Positions 26,461 to 36,168 of a DNA stretch of 64,000 nt are shown in pieces. The DNA is from Bradyrhizobium sp. LHD-71 (GTDB lineage: Bacteria; Pseudomonadota; Alphaproteobacteria; Rhizobiales; Xanthobacteraceae). Each line of letters starts with the position of its first letter. Within the stretch, counting starts at the first letter, position 1. The stretch lies in NCBI RefSeq assembly GCF_031157255.1, contig NZ_JAVIFX010000001.1, forward strand, positions 209,121 through 273,120, given 5' to 3'. The notes under the pieces were generated by a model. It saw nothing but the letters and a program-made list of their open reading frames with translations. It was not told the DNA's origin and searched no databases. The translations under genes and the position numbers were made by a program.

Positions 26461-26762
26461 CACCATTCTCCTCGGTGAATGCGGACTTGGTGCCTCGACA
26501 CCTAGGCGAAGATGGCTGCAAACGCCCGTTATGAGTTGTTAGGTGCTGTTAGCGGGCACGCGCAGCGGCCAACCCTGGACCCGGCGCGAAATAGCGGATC
26601 TGGTTACAGAATCCTTCAAGTCACGGACGGATTGGTGCGTCAGCTCACAGGCAAGCTCGCGGCGAGGTCCAGCGCTCGTTCCGCATCGCCGAGCTATCTG
26701 GCGGGCGGATATCCGGGCTGCGGGCGATCTCACCCACCATGACTGCCCCGGATCGTTGGGTG
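26461..26762. other. Gap without a recognised gene
   Basis: About 300 bp separate the 25-residue ORF from the acetyltransferase stop. It should hold the promoter of the hydrolase operon. I see no gene or clear repeat in it. Confidence 0.4.
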
Positions 26763-27302
26763 CTAAAGCACCGCCTCGCGCTCGAGCATCCATTGCGTCA
26801 CCGGCTGACGGAAATTCATCAGCCCGGGCGTCGTCTCGTACGTCTTGATGTATTTGAATCCTGCGGCCTGCAGCGTCCTGTTCGGCGCGACGTTGAGCGC
26901 ATAAGGTTCGCAGAATAGCCGCTTGAGCTTCAACGTCTCGAGATAGATTTTTGCCGTCTGGCGCACGAAAGCCGTGCCGTTACCGCGGAGCCTGCGTTCG
27001 GGGTTGAAGATGTGCAGGTGCATATGCGCCTCCTCGCCGAACCTGATCTTGTCCGACGACGAGAAGCCGACAGGCTTGTCATCCAGTTCCCATAGCACCA
27101 GCAGGACTTTTCGTTCCTCGACCGGCAAAGCAAACTGCTGCTCGAAGCGTGCGATCCACAGCGCCCGTTCCGGTACGAGCTTCGGATCGACACCGAGACT
27201 GTTCAGATATTCCGGCGTCGCGTTCAGAAAGTAATCGATCACGAGAGCGGTTTCGAAGAGTTGCATCGGCCGTGCGATGCGGATCGAGGACGCGTCGTTC
27301 AT
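26763..27302 (-). CDS. GNAT family N-acetyltransferase
   Basis: This 179-residue protein matches the GNAT fold: a central strand LLVLWELDDKPVGFSSSDKI, then HMHLHIFNPERRLRGNGTAFVRQTAKIYLETLKLKRLFCEPYA with the acetyl-CoA-binding RLRGNGTA loop, then a C-terminal NRTLQAAGFKYIKTYETTPG. It is similar in layout to ribosomal-protein-acetylating RimJ-like enzymes, but the acceptor is unknown. The start at ATG 27302 is chosen over an in-frame codon at 27317. It is a single leftward gene. Confidence 0.85.
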   Translation of the reverse strand: MNDASSIRIARPMQLFETALVIDYFLNATPEYLNSLGVDPKLVPERALWIARFEQQFALPVEERKVLLVLWELDDKPVGFSSSDKIRFGEEAHMHLHIFNPERRLRGNGTAFVRQTAKIYLETLKLKRLFCEPYALNVAPNRTLQAAGFKYIKTYETTPGLMNFRQPVTQWMLEREAVL

Positions 27303-27410
27303 TGGCAGCACTCGCAAGATCAGTCGCCGTTTTCACCTTCTGGCTTTTGTTGCGACCTAGCTTCGCTTGGTCTCGAAGTGATCAGTCTCCCCCTCGCACG
27401 CCGTCAAGAC

Positions 27411-27439
27411 AACAAAAAAAGCCCGGCTCACGCCGGGCT
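27411..27439 (-). terminator. Rho-independent terminator of the phasin gene
   Basis: A perfect AGCCCGGC / GCCGGGCT stem (27420-27427, 27432-27439) with a 4-nt loop is followed on the minus strand by a run of seven T. It lies 44 bp after the phasin stop. Confidence 0.9.
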
Positions 27440-27482
27440 CAGCAACCTTATTGGAGCGTCCGGAATCCGGAACTGGGCTCCG

Positions 27483-27815
27483 TCATGCCGCCTTTTGCGG
27501 CTTTCCGAACGTCTCGAACGGCTTGTAAGTTTCCTTGGCAAGATCCTTGTACAGATCGCCGATCTTGGTGCTTTCGGCGACGAAGGTCTCGTACGCGGTC
27601 CTCGCATAGTCGGTCTGCACTTCGATCACCTTATCCAACGAACGAACGCCAGCGAGCTTTTCCAGGAAGGCACTGCCCTCCTCAAACGACTTCTTCGCAT
27701 AATCGGTGTAGGCGGCGGCGATCGCCTGCAGGTTCTTGGTGCACGTCCCCGCAGAGGCAACAGCGGCATCGAATTGCTCTTTGCCGTAGTTCTGGAACTC
27801 TTCAACCTTGAACAT
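27483..27815 (-). CDS. Phasin family protein
   Basis: This 110-residue, almost entirely helical, amphipathic protein (FKVEEFQNYGKEQFDAAV, LQAIAAAYTDYAKKSFEEGSAFLEKLAGV, AYETFVAESTKIGDLYKDLAKE) matches phasins that coat polyhydroxyalkanoate granules. AAGGA sits seven bases before ATG 27815. The gene has its own terminator, and its upstream region carries two TGC-N3-GCA palindromes, the core expected for the PHA-responsive repressor PhaR. A single-gene transcription unit is therefore likely. Confidence 0.92.
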   Translation of the reverse strand: MFKVEEFQNYGKEQFDAAVASAGTCTKNLQAIAAAYTDYAKKSFEEGSAFLEKLAGVRSLDKVIEVQTDYARTAYETFVAESTKIGDLYKDLAKETYKPFETFGKPQKAA

Positions 27816-27917
27816 TTGTGATTCCTTTTCCCTGAGCTGTTAACAAAAAATGTGACGCCCAAAGCCGCCTTGATCCGGCGGCGCAGGCCCGACCTCCCCA
27901 TCAATGATCTCATTATA

Positions 27918-27963
27918 GTGCAGTGCACAAAATTGTCAATGAATGTTGTGCGACGCACAACAT
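27918..27963. promoter_or_regulatory. Two candidate PhaR boxes upstream of the phasin gene
   Basis: GTGCAGTGCAC (27918-27928) is a perfect palindrome, and ATGTTGTGC-GAC-GCACAACAT (27943-27963) is a 9-3-9 perfect inverted repeat. Both contain TGC-N3-GCA, the core reported for PhaR sites in Paracoccus and Rhodobacter (CTGC-N3-GCAG type). They lie 103-148 bp upstream of the phasin start. The divergent carboxypeptidase start is 265 bp away on the other side. Confidence 0.55.
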
Positions 27964-28227
27964 AAACCTTACATCAAAGGTCTGATTCGGGTGCAAGGTC
28001 CGGTTAACCCTTTGGCAATCCCGTCCCCCTACCGTGATGCCGTACGTTTTTGTGCGGCCAAAAGCCGGAAAATCGAGCCAGGACAGCTCGTTAGGCGGAA
28101 CCCATCAACCGGGTGTTCACCTGACGTCCACCCCCTGGCCGATGGACACAAAATGGCCTTTCGAATGCTGCTCAACGAGGGTCACGGTGCCGTGAGCGGC
28201 AGGGAAAAACTAGGGGACGGGAAGTTC

Positions 28228-30000
28228 ATGTTCCGCGCAATCGCCGCGTCCTCTCGCGGTCGTCGTCTTTTCGTGCTTGGCCTGATCACTGCGGTGTCGG
28301 CCACAATGTTTACCAGCGACTTTGCTGAAGCCAAGCGCAAGCGCGGCGGCAAGCGCACGCACGTCGCGCGCGTCGCCTACGCGCCGCCCTTTTCCACGAT
28401 CGTGGTCGACGCGAATTCCGGCGCGACGCTGCAGGCGAACAACGCTGACGCCCAGCGTTTTCCCGCTTCGTTGACCAAGGTCATGACACTTTATCTACTG
28501 TTCGAGCAGATCGAGTCCGGCAGGATGAAGCTCGACACGATGATGCCTGTCTCGGAGCATGCGGCCGTTCAGGCGCCGACCAAGCTCGGCTTGCGCGAAG
28601 GCGAGCAGCTGAAGGTCGAGGACGCGATCAAGGGCCTCGTCACGCGCTCGGCCAACGACGCAGCTGTCGTGATTGCCGAGGCAGTCGCTGGCAGTGAGGA
28701 AGAATTCGCCAGACAGATGACGCGCAAGGCGCGCGCGCTTGGCATGAACCGAACCACCTATCGCAACGCGAACGGCCTGCCCGATGAGGACCAGGTCACG
28801 ACGGCACGCGATCAGGCGCTGCTCGGCCGCGCGATCCAGGACCGCTTCCCGCGCTACTATCGCTATTTCGCGACGAACAGCTTCTATTATCGCGGCAAGG
28901 CGATCCGCAATCACAACAAGCTGCTTGGTCGGGTCGAAGGCGTTGACGGGATCAAGACGGGCTTTACCCGCGCGTCCGGGTTCAACCTCGTCACCTCGAT
29001 CAAGCGCGGCAACCGCTATCTCGTTGCGGTCGTGCTCGGCGGCCGTTCCGGCGGTTCGCGCGACTCCATCATGCGCAACCTGATCGCCGAGAATCTGGAG
29101 CGTGGCGCAACCAAGCGTACCGTCGCCGCGATTACGGAGAATGGGCCCTCCGCCACTGCTGTTGCACAGCCGAGCGGTACGTCCGCCCGATCTGAGATCA
29201 GGTCGGCAGATAGAAAGACCGTTGAGCTGAAACCGAATGCTGCAAGCGACTTCGATGGCGAAGGCAACCCCGCCCGCCGCGACTTCGCGCCAGTTCAGGT
29301 CGCAGCCGCCGGCAGCGCCGAACCAATCGCAGCAACGACCCCCGCCACGCGGCAGCAGCGGATGGCGCCGCTCACCAACGGCGTCGTGGCCGCCCAGGCG
29401 CTGGCGCCAATCCCTGGCTCGACCGAGCCAATGACACCGGTGCGTGTGAGGACCCTGCAGGTGAAGGCCGGCACGTTGAAGGTCGCAAGCGCCGGCGCGA
29501 CGCAGATCGTCCCGCAGCCCTCGCCGTCGCAGGTCGCCAGCGCGGTCGAACCCCCGCAGAGCAACGCCGTTGCAAAATCCGACCTTGCTCCACTCGCGCC
29601 GCATCACGGCAAGGGTCAGGGCATCCTGGGCACGCTACCCGCCAGTGCCATGGCTTATGCCGAGCCGGCCGCACGGGCCGGAACGACGGTGGCCGCCGTC
29701 GCAGCAGCACCTGCGCAATCGCAGATCGACGCGCACAAGCCCTCCATTCGCCCCGGAAGCTGGATCATTCAGGTCGGCGCGCTCGAAAGCGAAGCCGAAG
29801 CGAAGAGTCGCTTGAGCGAAGCCCGCGACCACGCCCGCACCATCCTCGGCAAGGCTGAGCCCTTTACCGAAGCCGTCGCCAAGGGCGACAAGCAGTTCTA
29901 TCGCGCCCGCTTCGCTGGCTTCGTCGACAAGGACAAGGCGGAAGCGGCCTGCAAGACGTTGAAGCGGTCGGATTTACCTTGTTTCGCAATGAAATACTAA
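28228..30000 (+). CDS. D-alanyl-D-alanine carboxypeptidase with C-terminal SPOR domain
   Basis: This 590-residue exported low-molecular-mass penicillin-binding protein has a signal peptide (about 12-35). The penicillin-binding motifs are present: SLTK (Ser81-Lys84), SAN (141-143) and KTG (243-245), so the peptidase should be active in trimming peptidoglycan pentapeptides. A long low-complexity Ala/Pro-rich linker (about 300-505) leads to an SPOR domain (511-590; SWIIQVGALESEAEAKSRL...), which binds denuded septal glycan and would target the enzyme to division sites. ATG 28228 was chosen; the frame is open upstream to 27943. A TTAACC half-site resembling CtrA sites lies at about 28006. Confidence 0.94.
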   Translation: MFRAIAASSRGRRLFVLGLITAVSATMFTSDFAEAKRKRGGKRTHVARVAYAPPFSTIVVDANSGATLQANNADAQRFPASLTKVMTLYLLFEQIESGRMKLDTMMPVSEHAAVQAPTKLGLREGEQLKVEDAIKGLVTRSANDAAVVIAEAVAGSEEEFARQMTRKARALGMNRTTYRNANGLPDEDQVTTARDQALLGRAIQDRFPRYYRYFATNSFYYRGKAIRNHNKLLGRVEGVDGIKTGFTRASGFNLVTSIKRGNRYLVAVVLGGRSGGSRDSIMRNLIAENLERGATKRTVAAITENGPSATAVAQPSGTSARSEIRSADRKTVELKPNAASDFDGEGNPARRDFAPVQVAAAGSAEPIAATTPATRQQRMAPLTNGVVAAQALAPIPGSTEPMTPVRVRTLQVKAGTLKVASAGATQIVPQPSPSQVASAVEPPQSNAVAKSDLAPLAPHHGKGQGILGTLPASAMAYAEPAARAGTTVAAVAAAPAQSQIDAHKPSIRPGSWIIQVGALESEAEAKSRLSEARDHARTILGKAEPFTEAVAKGDKQFYRARFAGFVDKDKAEAACKTLKRSDLPCFAMKY

Positions 30001-30029
30001 CCATCGCTGTCTAACGTTGGAGCCATCGA

Positions 30030-30044
30030 GCCCGGAAACCGGGC
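30030..30044 (+). terminator. Hairpin after the carboxypeptidase gene
   Basis: GCCCGG-AAA-CCGGGC forms a short tight hairpin 30 bp after the stop. No T-tract follows. It may contribute to transcript end formation between convergent genes. Confidence 0.3.
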
Positions 30045-30126
30045 CGTATGAGACCCGGAACGAGGTCACAGGCGCGTCAAGACAGGGCACAGGATCGCTC
30101 GCGTAGCGTTGCTTATGCGTGCGGAG

Positions 30127-30849
30127 TTAGTTGCGATGGCGTCGAAGAAGGGTGTCCTTGGCCTCGTTTACCCGCGAGGCGAGGTACGTCGAGCCCCCTT
30201 GGTCGGGATGGAGTTTCTTCATGAGGGAGCGGTGCGCCCGGCCGATGTCGTCCGCCGACGCCCCCGCCTGCAGGCCAAGGATCTGATAGGCCTCCTGCTC
30301 CGTCATTTTCCCGGACGCCGCACTGCCGACATTGCCGCGCTGCCCCCCTGCCCGTTCGCCTTGCGCGTTCTCACGCCAGGCGGGAAACCGGCGGTCAAGA
30401 TAGCTTTCCAGAAGCGCCAGGCTTTCGGCGTCGAACGCCGAGCCGATCGCAACTAGCTGACGCAGGTCGAATTCGTCGAGCGAATGCCCGGCGTGCTCAC
30501 CGGCGATGATCTGGCCGCGCAGGTTGCCGCTATCGTGATCGAGCGTCATGTCGAGGAAGGCCGAGCGCACACGCGACGTCTGGCCGCGCGAACGCTGAGA
30601 CCCCCAACCCGGAATACTGAATCCGCCGGTCCCGAACGGCGTCCAGCCAAGCAGGCCGGCGCCGAAAATGCCGAGCGGAATCGCAACCGCAAGTTCACCG
30701 CGTATGCCGATGAACGCTGCGATGGCGAGCGAGACGATACCCCCGCCGATCTTCATGCCTCGCGCCAGCACCGCCGGATTGGCGGTGCGCAGCACCTGCA
30801 ACAACAGGTACAGGGTGACGACGGCAACAATGCCTGCGATGAGAGCCAT
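30127..30849 (-). CDS. Membrane-anchored J-domain protein
   Basis: This 240-residue protein has an N-terminal membrane helix (about 2-20), a second hydrophobic stretch (about 33-70), a helical middle region rich in Glu/Leu (about 110-160), and a C-terminal J-domain (182-240). The J-domain carries the HPD motif at 214-216 (KKLHPDQGGS) and EAYQILGL at its start. J-domains stimulate DnaK ATPase. Here the C-terminal J-domain and N-terminal anchor resemble DjlA-type and TIM14-type proteins. It converges on the carboxypeptidase gene. Confidence 0.9.
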   Translation of the reverse strand: MALIAGIVAVVTLYLLLQVLRTANPAVLARGMKIGGGIVSLAIAAFIGIRGELAVAIPLGIFGAGLLGWTPFGTGGFSIPGWGSQRSRGQTSRVRSAFLDMTLDHDSGNLRGQIIAGEHAGHSLDEFDLRQLVAIGSAFDAESLALLESYLDRRFPAWRENAQGERAGGQRGNVGSAASGKMTEQEAYQILGLQAGASADDIGRAHRSLMKKLHPDQGGSTYLASRVNEAKDTLLRRHRN

Positions 30850-30959
30850 GCCGCGAATGTAAGCGCAGAGTTAAGGCGAAGGTAGTGGCCGGCGCGCATG
30901 AAGCGCGGCCGGCGACATTCGAATTTTTCCTCGCTGCAGCGGCGCGCGGACACGTGGCC

Positions 30960-31688
30960 CTACCGCATCTGCCCCAGCAGCAGCGATGCGCCCGGAGATG
31001 CCGACGAAAGCTGCTTCAGCGCCTCACGGCCGCCGGCGGCGTAGGCCGCCGCGGCTCGCAACAGTTCGCGCAATTGCGCGGCCGAGCCGGGATCGAAGCG
31101 ACACCATGCGCCGCCGGTCAACCGCGCGATCTCGCGGAAAGCACGCTCCGCATCTGCATCGTGGCCCTCCTGGAACATGAAGCAAGGCACTTTCAGGAGG
31201 CCCAGTTCACCAGCTCGGGCGCAGAGATCGTCGATATCTTCTTCCATTGCGTCGCCGACGAACACCAGTGCGCGCACACCGGACGCCGACGCCTCCCGCC
31301 GGGCGTCGGCGAGAATCCGGCCGATCTGCGTCTTGCCGCCGACACACGCAATGCGGCCCATCAGTGCTGCGAGCTGCGCCGTATCGGTGATCCAGCCGGT
31401 CGCTCGGCATTCGTTGAACCCGCGGTAATAGATCAGCCGCATCGCCAGCTTGCCGACGCGGCCTGCCTCCTTGAACATGTCCGCCTGCAGGCTCAAGGCC
31501 ATATCCCAGGTGGGCTGACGGCTCAGCGTCGCATCCAGCGCAAAGATCAGCTTGCCCGATGCGCCGTTGCCTGCGGGACCGAGAGCTTTCACCTGCGACA
31601 GGAAGTTCGAGATATCTGCGGACGACGACTGCACCGTCGGCGCCTTGTCCGGCGCCGACGCAGGCGTCTTCCGGTCATCGCGCGTCAT
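30960..31688 (-). CDS. VWA domain-containing cytoplasmic protein
   Basis: This 242-residue protein has no signal peptide. The von Willebrand A-like domain shows a MIDAS-like LIFALDATLSRQPTWD (Asp-x-Thr-x-Ser), a GGKTQIG loop and ALVFVGDAMEED. It is probably a metal-dependent protein-interaction module; the partner is unknown. ATG 31688 has GGAAG upstream; an in-frame GTG lies two codons earlier. It lies downstream of the aldehyde oxidoreductase operon on the same strand, but 105 bp separate them. VWA proteins (CoxE type) can assist molybdenum enzyme maturation, yet this one lacks evident CoxE similarity, so that link is only speculation. Confidence 0.8.
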   Translation of the reverse strand: MTRDDRKTPASAPDKAPTVQSSSADISNFLSQVKALGPAGNGASGKLIFALDATLSRQPTWDMALSLQADMFKEAGRVGKLAMRLIYYRGFNECRATGWITDTAQLAALMGRIACVGGKTQIGRILADARREASASGVRALVFVGDAMEEDIDDLCARAGELGLLKVPCFMFQEGHDADAERAFREIARLTGGAWCRFDPGSAAQLRELLRAAAAYAAGGREALKQLSSASPGASLLLGQMR

Positions 31689-31793
31689 GGGCACACTTCC
31701 GTTTCACGCATATGTGGGAGCGCTGTCCCGACAGCTGCGGCACCTTAAGATGGGCATTCCCGGTCCGCGCCGCCAGCGCGACATACCAAGAGC

Positions 31794-34112
31794 TCAAGCA
31801 AACAGGAACTTGTCAGGCGTCAGTGGCAACTCCCGGACACGCTTGCCGGTGGCGTTGAACGCTGCATTGGCTATCGCGGCTGCGACCCCGGTGATGCCGA
31901 TTTCGCCGATGCCGCGCGCGCCCATGGGGGTTCGGGGATCAGGAATGTCGGTCCACAGGATGTCGATATCCGGCACGTCGAGATGCGCCGGCACATGGTA
32001 GTCCGCAATCGAGGCGCTCATGACCCGCCCGGTGCGCTCATCGAACAAGGCCTCCTCGGTCAAAGCCATACCGATTCCCATGATCATGCCGCCCCGGAAT
32101 TGGCTCGCAGCGGTCTTGGGGTTGAGAATGCGGCCGCAATCAAAACAACCGACAAGGCGGTCGACGCGGACCTCGCCGGTCACATCGCTGACGAGGAGCT
32201 CGCAAAAGATCGCCGATCTGCTGTGCATCGAGAATTTGAGCATCTCGAGCGGCGCGCTGCTCACGCCGGTCACGCTGATCTGGTCGCGTGCCGCGCGCTT
32301 CAGGATCGACACGAAGCTTTCGTACCGTGACGGCTCGCCGATCTTTCGCAGGCCGCCGTTGACGAATTCGATCTCGGCCGGCCTCAAACCGGCAAGAGGC
32401 GTATCGTTGCCGGCGAGGCGCAACAGTTCGACGGCCAGTTTCCCGCTCGCCGCGTTGATGGCCGCCCCGAGCGAAGCGGTCTGCGACGAACCGCCGGCGA
32501 AACTGCCGAAGGGCAGACTGGTATCCCCGATCGTGACTGTGACACTCTCAAGCGGAAGGCCGAGGCGATCCGCCGTATGCTGTCGCTGCACCGTCGCGGT
32601 CCCCATTCCCATTTCGTGAGCGGCGCTGGACACGGTCGCATGACCGCTGCCGTCGAGGGTGATCCGGACCGTCATGCCGGGCATCCGCGCGTACGGGAAC
32701 GAGCCGGTCGCACAGCCCATGCCAATGAGCCATTCGCCCTCCCGACGCGAGCGCGGTGCTGCTGCACGCCGATCCCATCCGAACCGCTTCGCGCCGAGGT
32801 CGTAGGCGAGCATCACATCGCTTTGAGAGTGCGGCGCGCCGCTGACCGGATTGCGATCGGGCACGTTGCGTCGCCTGAGCTCGATCGGATCCATTCCGAG
32901 CTCATGCGCCAGCTCGTCCATCGCACTTTCGAGTGCAAAGGTGCCTGGCGCCTCTCCGGGAGCGCGCATGAACGTGTTCGCCAGCACGTCGAGATCGATT
33001 GTATGCTGGACGACATCGAAGCTCTCCGACGCGTAGAGCGATCGGCTCGTGAGAGTGAAGGCCTCGTCGCAGGCGCTGTGCGGTGGCTTCACCGAAAAAC
33101 CATGGTGCAGCAGCCCCTTGAGCCGGCCGTCCGCGGCAGCGGCGAGAGCAACACGTTGTTCGGTTGGCGAACGGCCGCCGATCAGGCGGACCATGCTCGC
33201 TCTCGACAGCGCGATACGCACCGGCCGGCCAGCGAGCTTGGCTGCGGCGGCCCCCAGAATCTGATGATCCCAGAGCGCCTTGCCGCCGAACCCGCCGCCG
33301 ACGAAGGGCGAGCTGACATATACCTGCGATTCCTTGATGCCGAAGACCTTGGCGAGTGAGCCAGCGGTGCCATTCAGCATCTGTGTCGCATCGTGAACGG
33401 TCAGCCGATCGCCCTTCCAGGCAATCGTCGCAGCGTTGGGCTCGATCGGTGTGTGATTATGCCAGGGTGTACGATAGATGGCATCGACACTGCGCGCTGC
33501 GGCCTGCAATGCCACCGCAACGTCGCCTTTCTTCAGACGGTTCTTCTCGATCATCAGCGAGTCGGGCGTGCGAGCATCGGCTTTGGCCTTCTCGAACCGC
33601 GTGCGTGCGACTGCTGCTTCGTAGCCTACCTTGATCAACGACGCCGCAAGGTCGGCCTGCTCCTGTGTTTCGGCGAGCACGACCGCGACCGTCTGCCCGT
33701 TCCAGCGGATTTCTGCGTCCTGCATCACTGGCAGGATATTGTTGCCTGCGGCCTTGAGATTAGTCAGGCCGATCGGCGGCGGCACCGCCATTTTCGGCGC
33801 GTTGCGATGTGTCATGACAAGGGCAACACCAGGCGCTGTCTCGGCAGCAGCAACGTCCAGCTCCGTGATCCTGCCACGCGGAATCGTCGAATGGACGCAG
33901 GCCGCGTAGAGCAATCCCTCCATCGGCACCTCGGCGGCGAAGTGCGCGGCACCTCGAACCTTGTCCGGCCCGTCGACGCGCGACTGCTGTGTGCCGAGGG
34001 TGACGCGCCTTTCGATCAGCGGATCCGGCGTCCCACCGGGCAGCCAGTTGCCGGGGACATAGCCCATCGCGGTGCGGACACCGCCGACGATAGCGTTCTG
34101 CAGCTTGCTCAT
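31794..34112 (-). CDS. paoC: Aldehyde oxidoreductase, molybdenum-binding subunit (PaoC-like)
   Basis: This 772-residue large subunit belongs to the xanthine dehydrogenase / aldehyde oxidase family. It starts with the linker motif RVDGPDKVRGAAHFAAEV and contains the molybdopterin-binding segments VSSPFVGGGFGGKALWDHQ, MRAPGEAPGTFALESAMDELA and GSFAGGSSQTASLG. The catalytic Glu lies in GARGIGEIGITG near the C-terminus. The ATG overlaps the stop of the FAD-subunit gene, so the three subunits are translationally coupled. Overall similarity in motif spacing is to E. coli PaoC (YagR), which oxidises aromatic and aliphatic aldehydes. No Mo-cofactor insertion chaperone (XdhC/PaoD) follows within the window. 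Confidence 0.9.
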   Translation of the reverse strand: MSKLQNAIVGGVRTAMGYVPGNWLPGGTPDPLIERRVTLGTQQSRVDGPDKVRGAAHFAAEVPMEGLLYAACVHSTIPRGRITELDVAAAETAPGVALVMTHRNAPKMAVPPPIGLTNLKAAGNNILPVMQDAEIRWNGQTVAVVLAETQEQADLAASLIKVGYEAAVARTRFEKAKADARTPDSLMIEKNRLKKGDVAVALQAAARSVDAIYRTPWHNHTPIEPNAATIAWKGDRLTVHDATQMLNGTAGSLAKVFGIKESQVYVSSPFVGGGFGGKALWDHQILGAAAAKLAGRPVRIALSRASMVRLIGGRSPTEQRVALAAAADGRLKGLLHHGFSVKPPHSACDEAFTLTSRSLYASESFDVVQHTIDLDVLANTFMRAPGEAPGTFALESAMDELAHELGMDPIELRRRNVPDRNPVSGAPHSQSDVMLAYDLGAKRFGWDRRAAAPRSRREGEWLIGMGCATGSFPYARMPGMTVRITLDGSGHATVSSAAHEMGMGTATVQRQHTADRLGLPLESVTVTIGDTSLPFGSFAGGSSQTASLGAAINAASGKLAVELLRLAGNDTPLAGLRPAEIEFVNGGLRKIGEPSRYESFVSILKRAARDQISVTGVSSAPLEMLKFSMHSRSAIFCELLVSDVTGEVRVDRLVGCFDCGRILNPKTAASQFRGGMIMGIGMALTEEALFDERTGRVMSASIADYHVPAHLDVPDIDILWTDIPDPRTPMGARGIGEIGITGVAAAIANAAFNATGKRVRELPLTPDKFLFA

Positions 34113-35091
34113 GCGTCCGCTCCGGTGAGTTCGCCGAGCACAGCGGCGACGGTTCTTTTCGCCAGTTCGACCTTGAAGGCGTTGCCGTGGAAAGACTTTG
34201 CCGCGGCAAGTTCGGCATCAGCGGCTTCAAGGAAACGCGCCCGCGTCGGAGCCTGGCCCCGCAGAAGGCCCTCGGCTCGCACGGCACGCCACGGCTTTGC
34301 CGCGACGCCGCCCAGAGCAATCCGCACGTCTTCGATCCTCCCCCCGACGACCTCGAGCCCCGCAGCGACCGAGACCAGCGCAAAAGCGTAGCTCGAGCGG
34401 TCACGGACCTTGCGGTACCGGGAATTCGCCGCCGCCGCGCTCGGATCGAGTTCGATCGCAGTGATAAGCTCGCCCGGACGCAACACCGTCTCGATCTCCG
34501 GATGCTCGCCCGGCAATCGGTGGAAATCGAGCAGCCGCACTTCGCGTTCGCCGCCGGGACCGAGGAGATGAACCGTAGCGTCGAGCGCTGCGAGCGCCAC
34601 GCACATGTCCGACGGGTGCGTGGCGATGCACCGCTCAGACGCTCCGAAGATCGCATGATAGCGATTGTGACCATCTATGGCGTCGCAGCCGGCGCCCGGT
34701 TCGCGCTTGTTACAGCGCGATCCGGCGACGTCGTAGAAATACGCGCAGCGGGTTCGCTGAAGAATGTTGCCGCCGATGGTCGCCATGTTGCGGATTTGCG
34801 CCGAAGCACCTGCCAGCAAGGCACGCGACAGCATCGGGTACTGCGTCCGTACGGCAGGATGCACGGCAACGACGCTGTTGCTGACGGCTGCGCCGATGAT
34901 CAAGCCGCCGGTCGGCGTCTCCTCGATACTGTCGGGCAGACGGGACACATCGACCAGCGCAGCAGGCGCTTCGATATTCTGCCGCATCAGGTCTACCAGA
35001 TTAGTGCCGCCACCAAGATAGCGAGCCCTTCCCTCGCCGGCGATAGACAAGGCTTCGGTCCGATCCGCAGCACGCCGATAGTCGAAGGACC

Positions 35092-35095
<4 letters not shown>
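34109..35095 (-). CDS. paoB: Aldehyde oxidoreductase, FAD-binding subunit (PaoB-like)
   Basis: This 328-residue CoxM-type FAD subunit has the flavin motifs RYLGGGTNLVDLM and IRNMATIGGNILQRTRC. Between about residues 120 and 165 it carries an insertion with four cysteines (RTRCAYFYDVAGSRCNKREPGAGC ... ERC, written here in parts: RTRC, GSRC, GAGC and SERC). In E. coli PaoB this insert binds an additional [4Fe-4S] cluster, so the same is likely here. The start ATG overlaps the stop of paoA and its stop overlaps paoC, each by four bases. Confidence 0.92.
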
Positions 35096-35601
<506 letters not shown>

Positions 35602-35653
35602 CGTGCCTCCGTGTAGAAGCGGCCCCCGAACGAGAGCCAAGGAAGGCCATCAA

Positions 35654-35676
35654 AATAGTACGAACTTCGTAGTATT
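35654..35676. promoter_or_regulatory. Candidate MarR operator in front of paoA
   Basis: AATAGTACGAA-C-TTCGTAGTATT is a 23-bp palindrome with a single mismatched pair. It lies 53 bp before the paoA start and 4 bp after the marR stop. Length and symmetry fit a MarR-dimer site controlling the oxidoreductase operon. Confidence 0.6.
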
Positions 35677-35680
35677 CAAT

Positions 35681-36109
35681 TCACGAGCCAGCGATCTTTT
35701 CCGTGAGCCGGATCAGTTCGGCTTGTTCGCGCGGATCGAGAGAACGAAGCATGACGCGGCACAACTCGCGATAGGCCGCGATGTGATCGTCGATGGCCTG
35801 ACGGCCTTTGTCGGTCACTGTCAGCGCCAGCGACCGGCGATCGTCCTCAGTCCGGCGACGCTCGATCAGCCTCCTCCGCGTCAGCCGGTCAACGGCGGAG
35901 GACATGGTCGTCATGGCGACGTTGAGGTATCTCGCGACTTCGCCGACGCCGCAGCCGGGATTGTCGCCGACAAAAACTAAGGCCTCAGCGTCGAGCGCGT
36001 TGAGCGCGTTGTCGGCGGCCGCAGCCGATTCGGCCACCTTGAATCGGCGCGTGAACCGTTCGAAGGCCCGCGTGAGCTGGTCGACTTGTTCGTGGGTCGG
36101 CTCCGTCAT
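35681..36109 (-). CDS. MarR family transcriptional regulator
   Basis: This 142-residue winged-helix regulator has an N-terminal dimerisation helix (about 5-35), the HTH (GVGEVARYLNVAMTTMSSAVDRLTRRRLIERRR, about 53-88, seen in pieces) and wing (EDDRRSLALTVTDKGRQ). MarR proteins typically repress adjacent genes and respond to aromatic or phenolic ligands, which fits control of an aldehyde oxidoreductase. A near-perfect 23-bp palindrome follows its stop codon, in front of paoA. It is in the same direction as the upstream cytochrome b561 gene, 59 bp away. Confidence 0.92.
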   Translation of the reverse strand: MTEPTHEQVDQLTRAFERFTRRFKVAESAAAADNALNALDAEALVFVGDNPGCGVGEVARYLNVAMTTMSSAVDRLTRRRLIERRRTEDDRRSLALTVTDKGRQAIDDHIAAYRELCRVMLRSLDPREQAELIRLTEKIAGS

Positions 36110-36168
36110 GCAGGGACCAAATCATGTTCGTTCTGTCTGTGCCAGCAATCGGTGCGCCCGGGCCGCCG

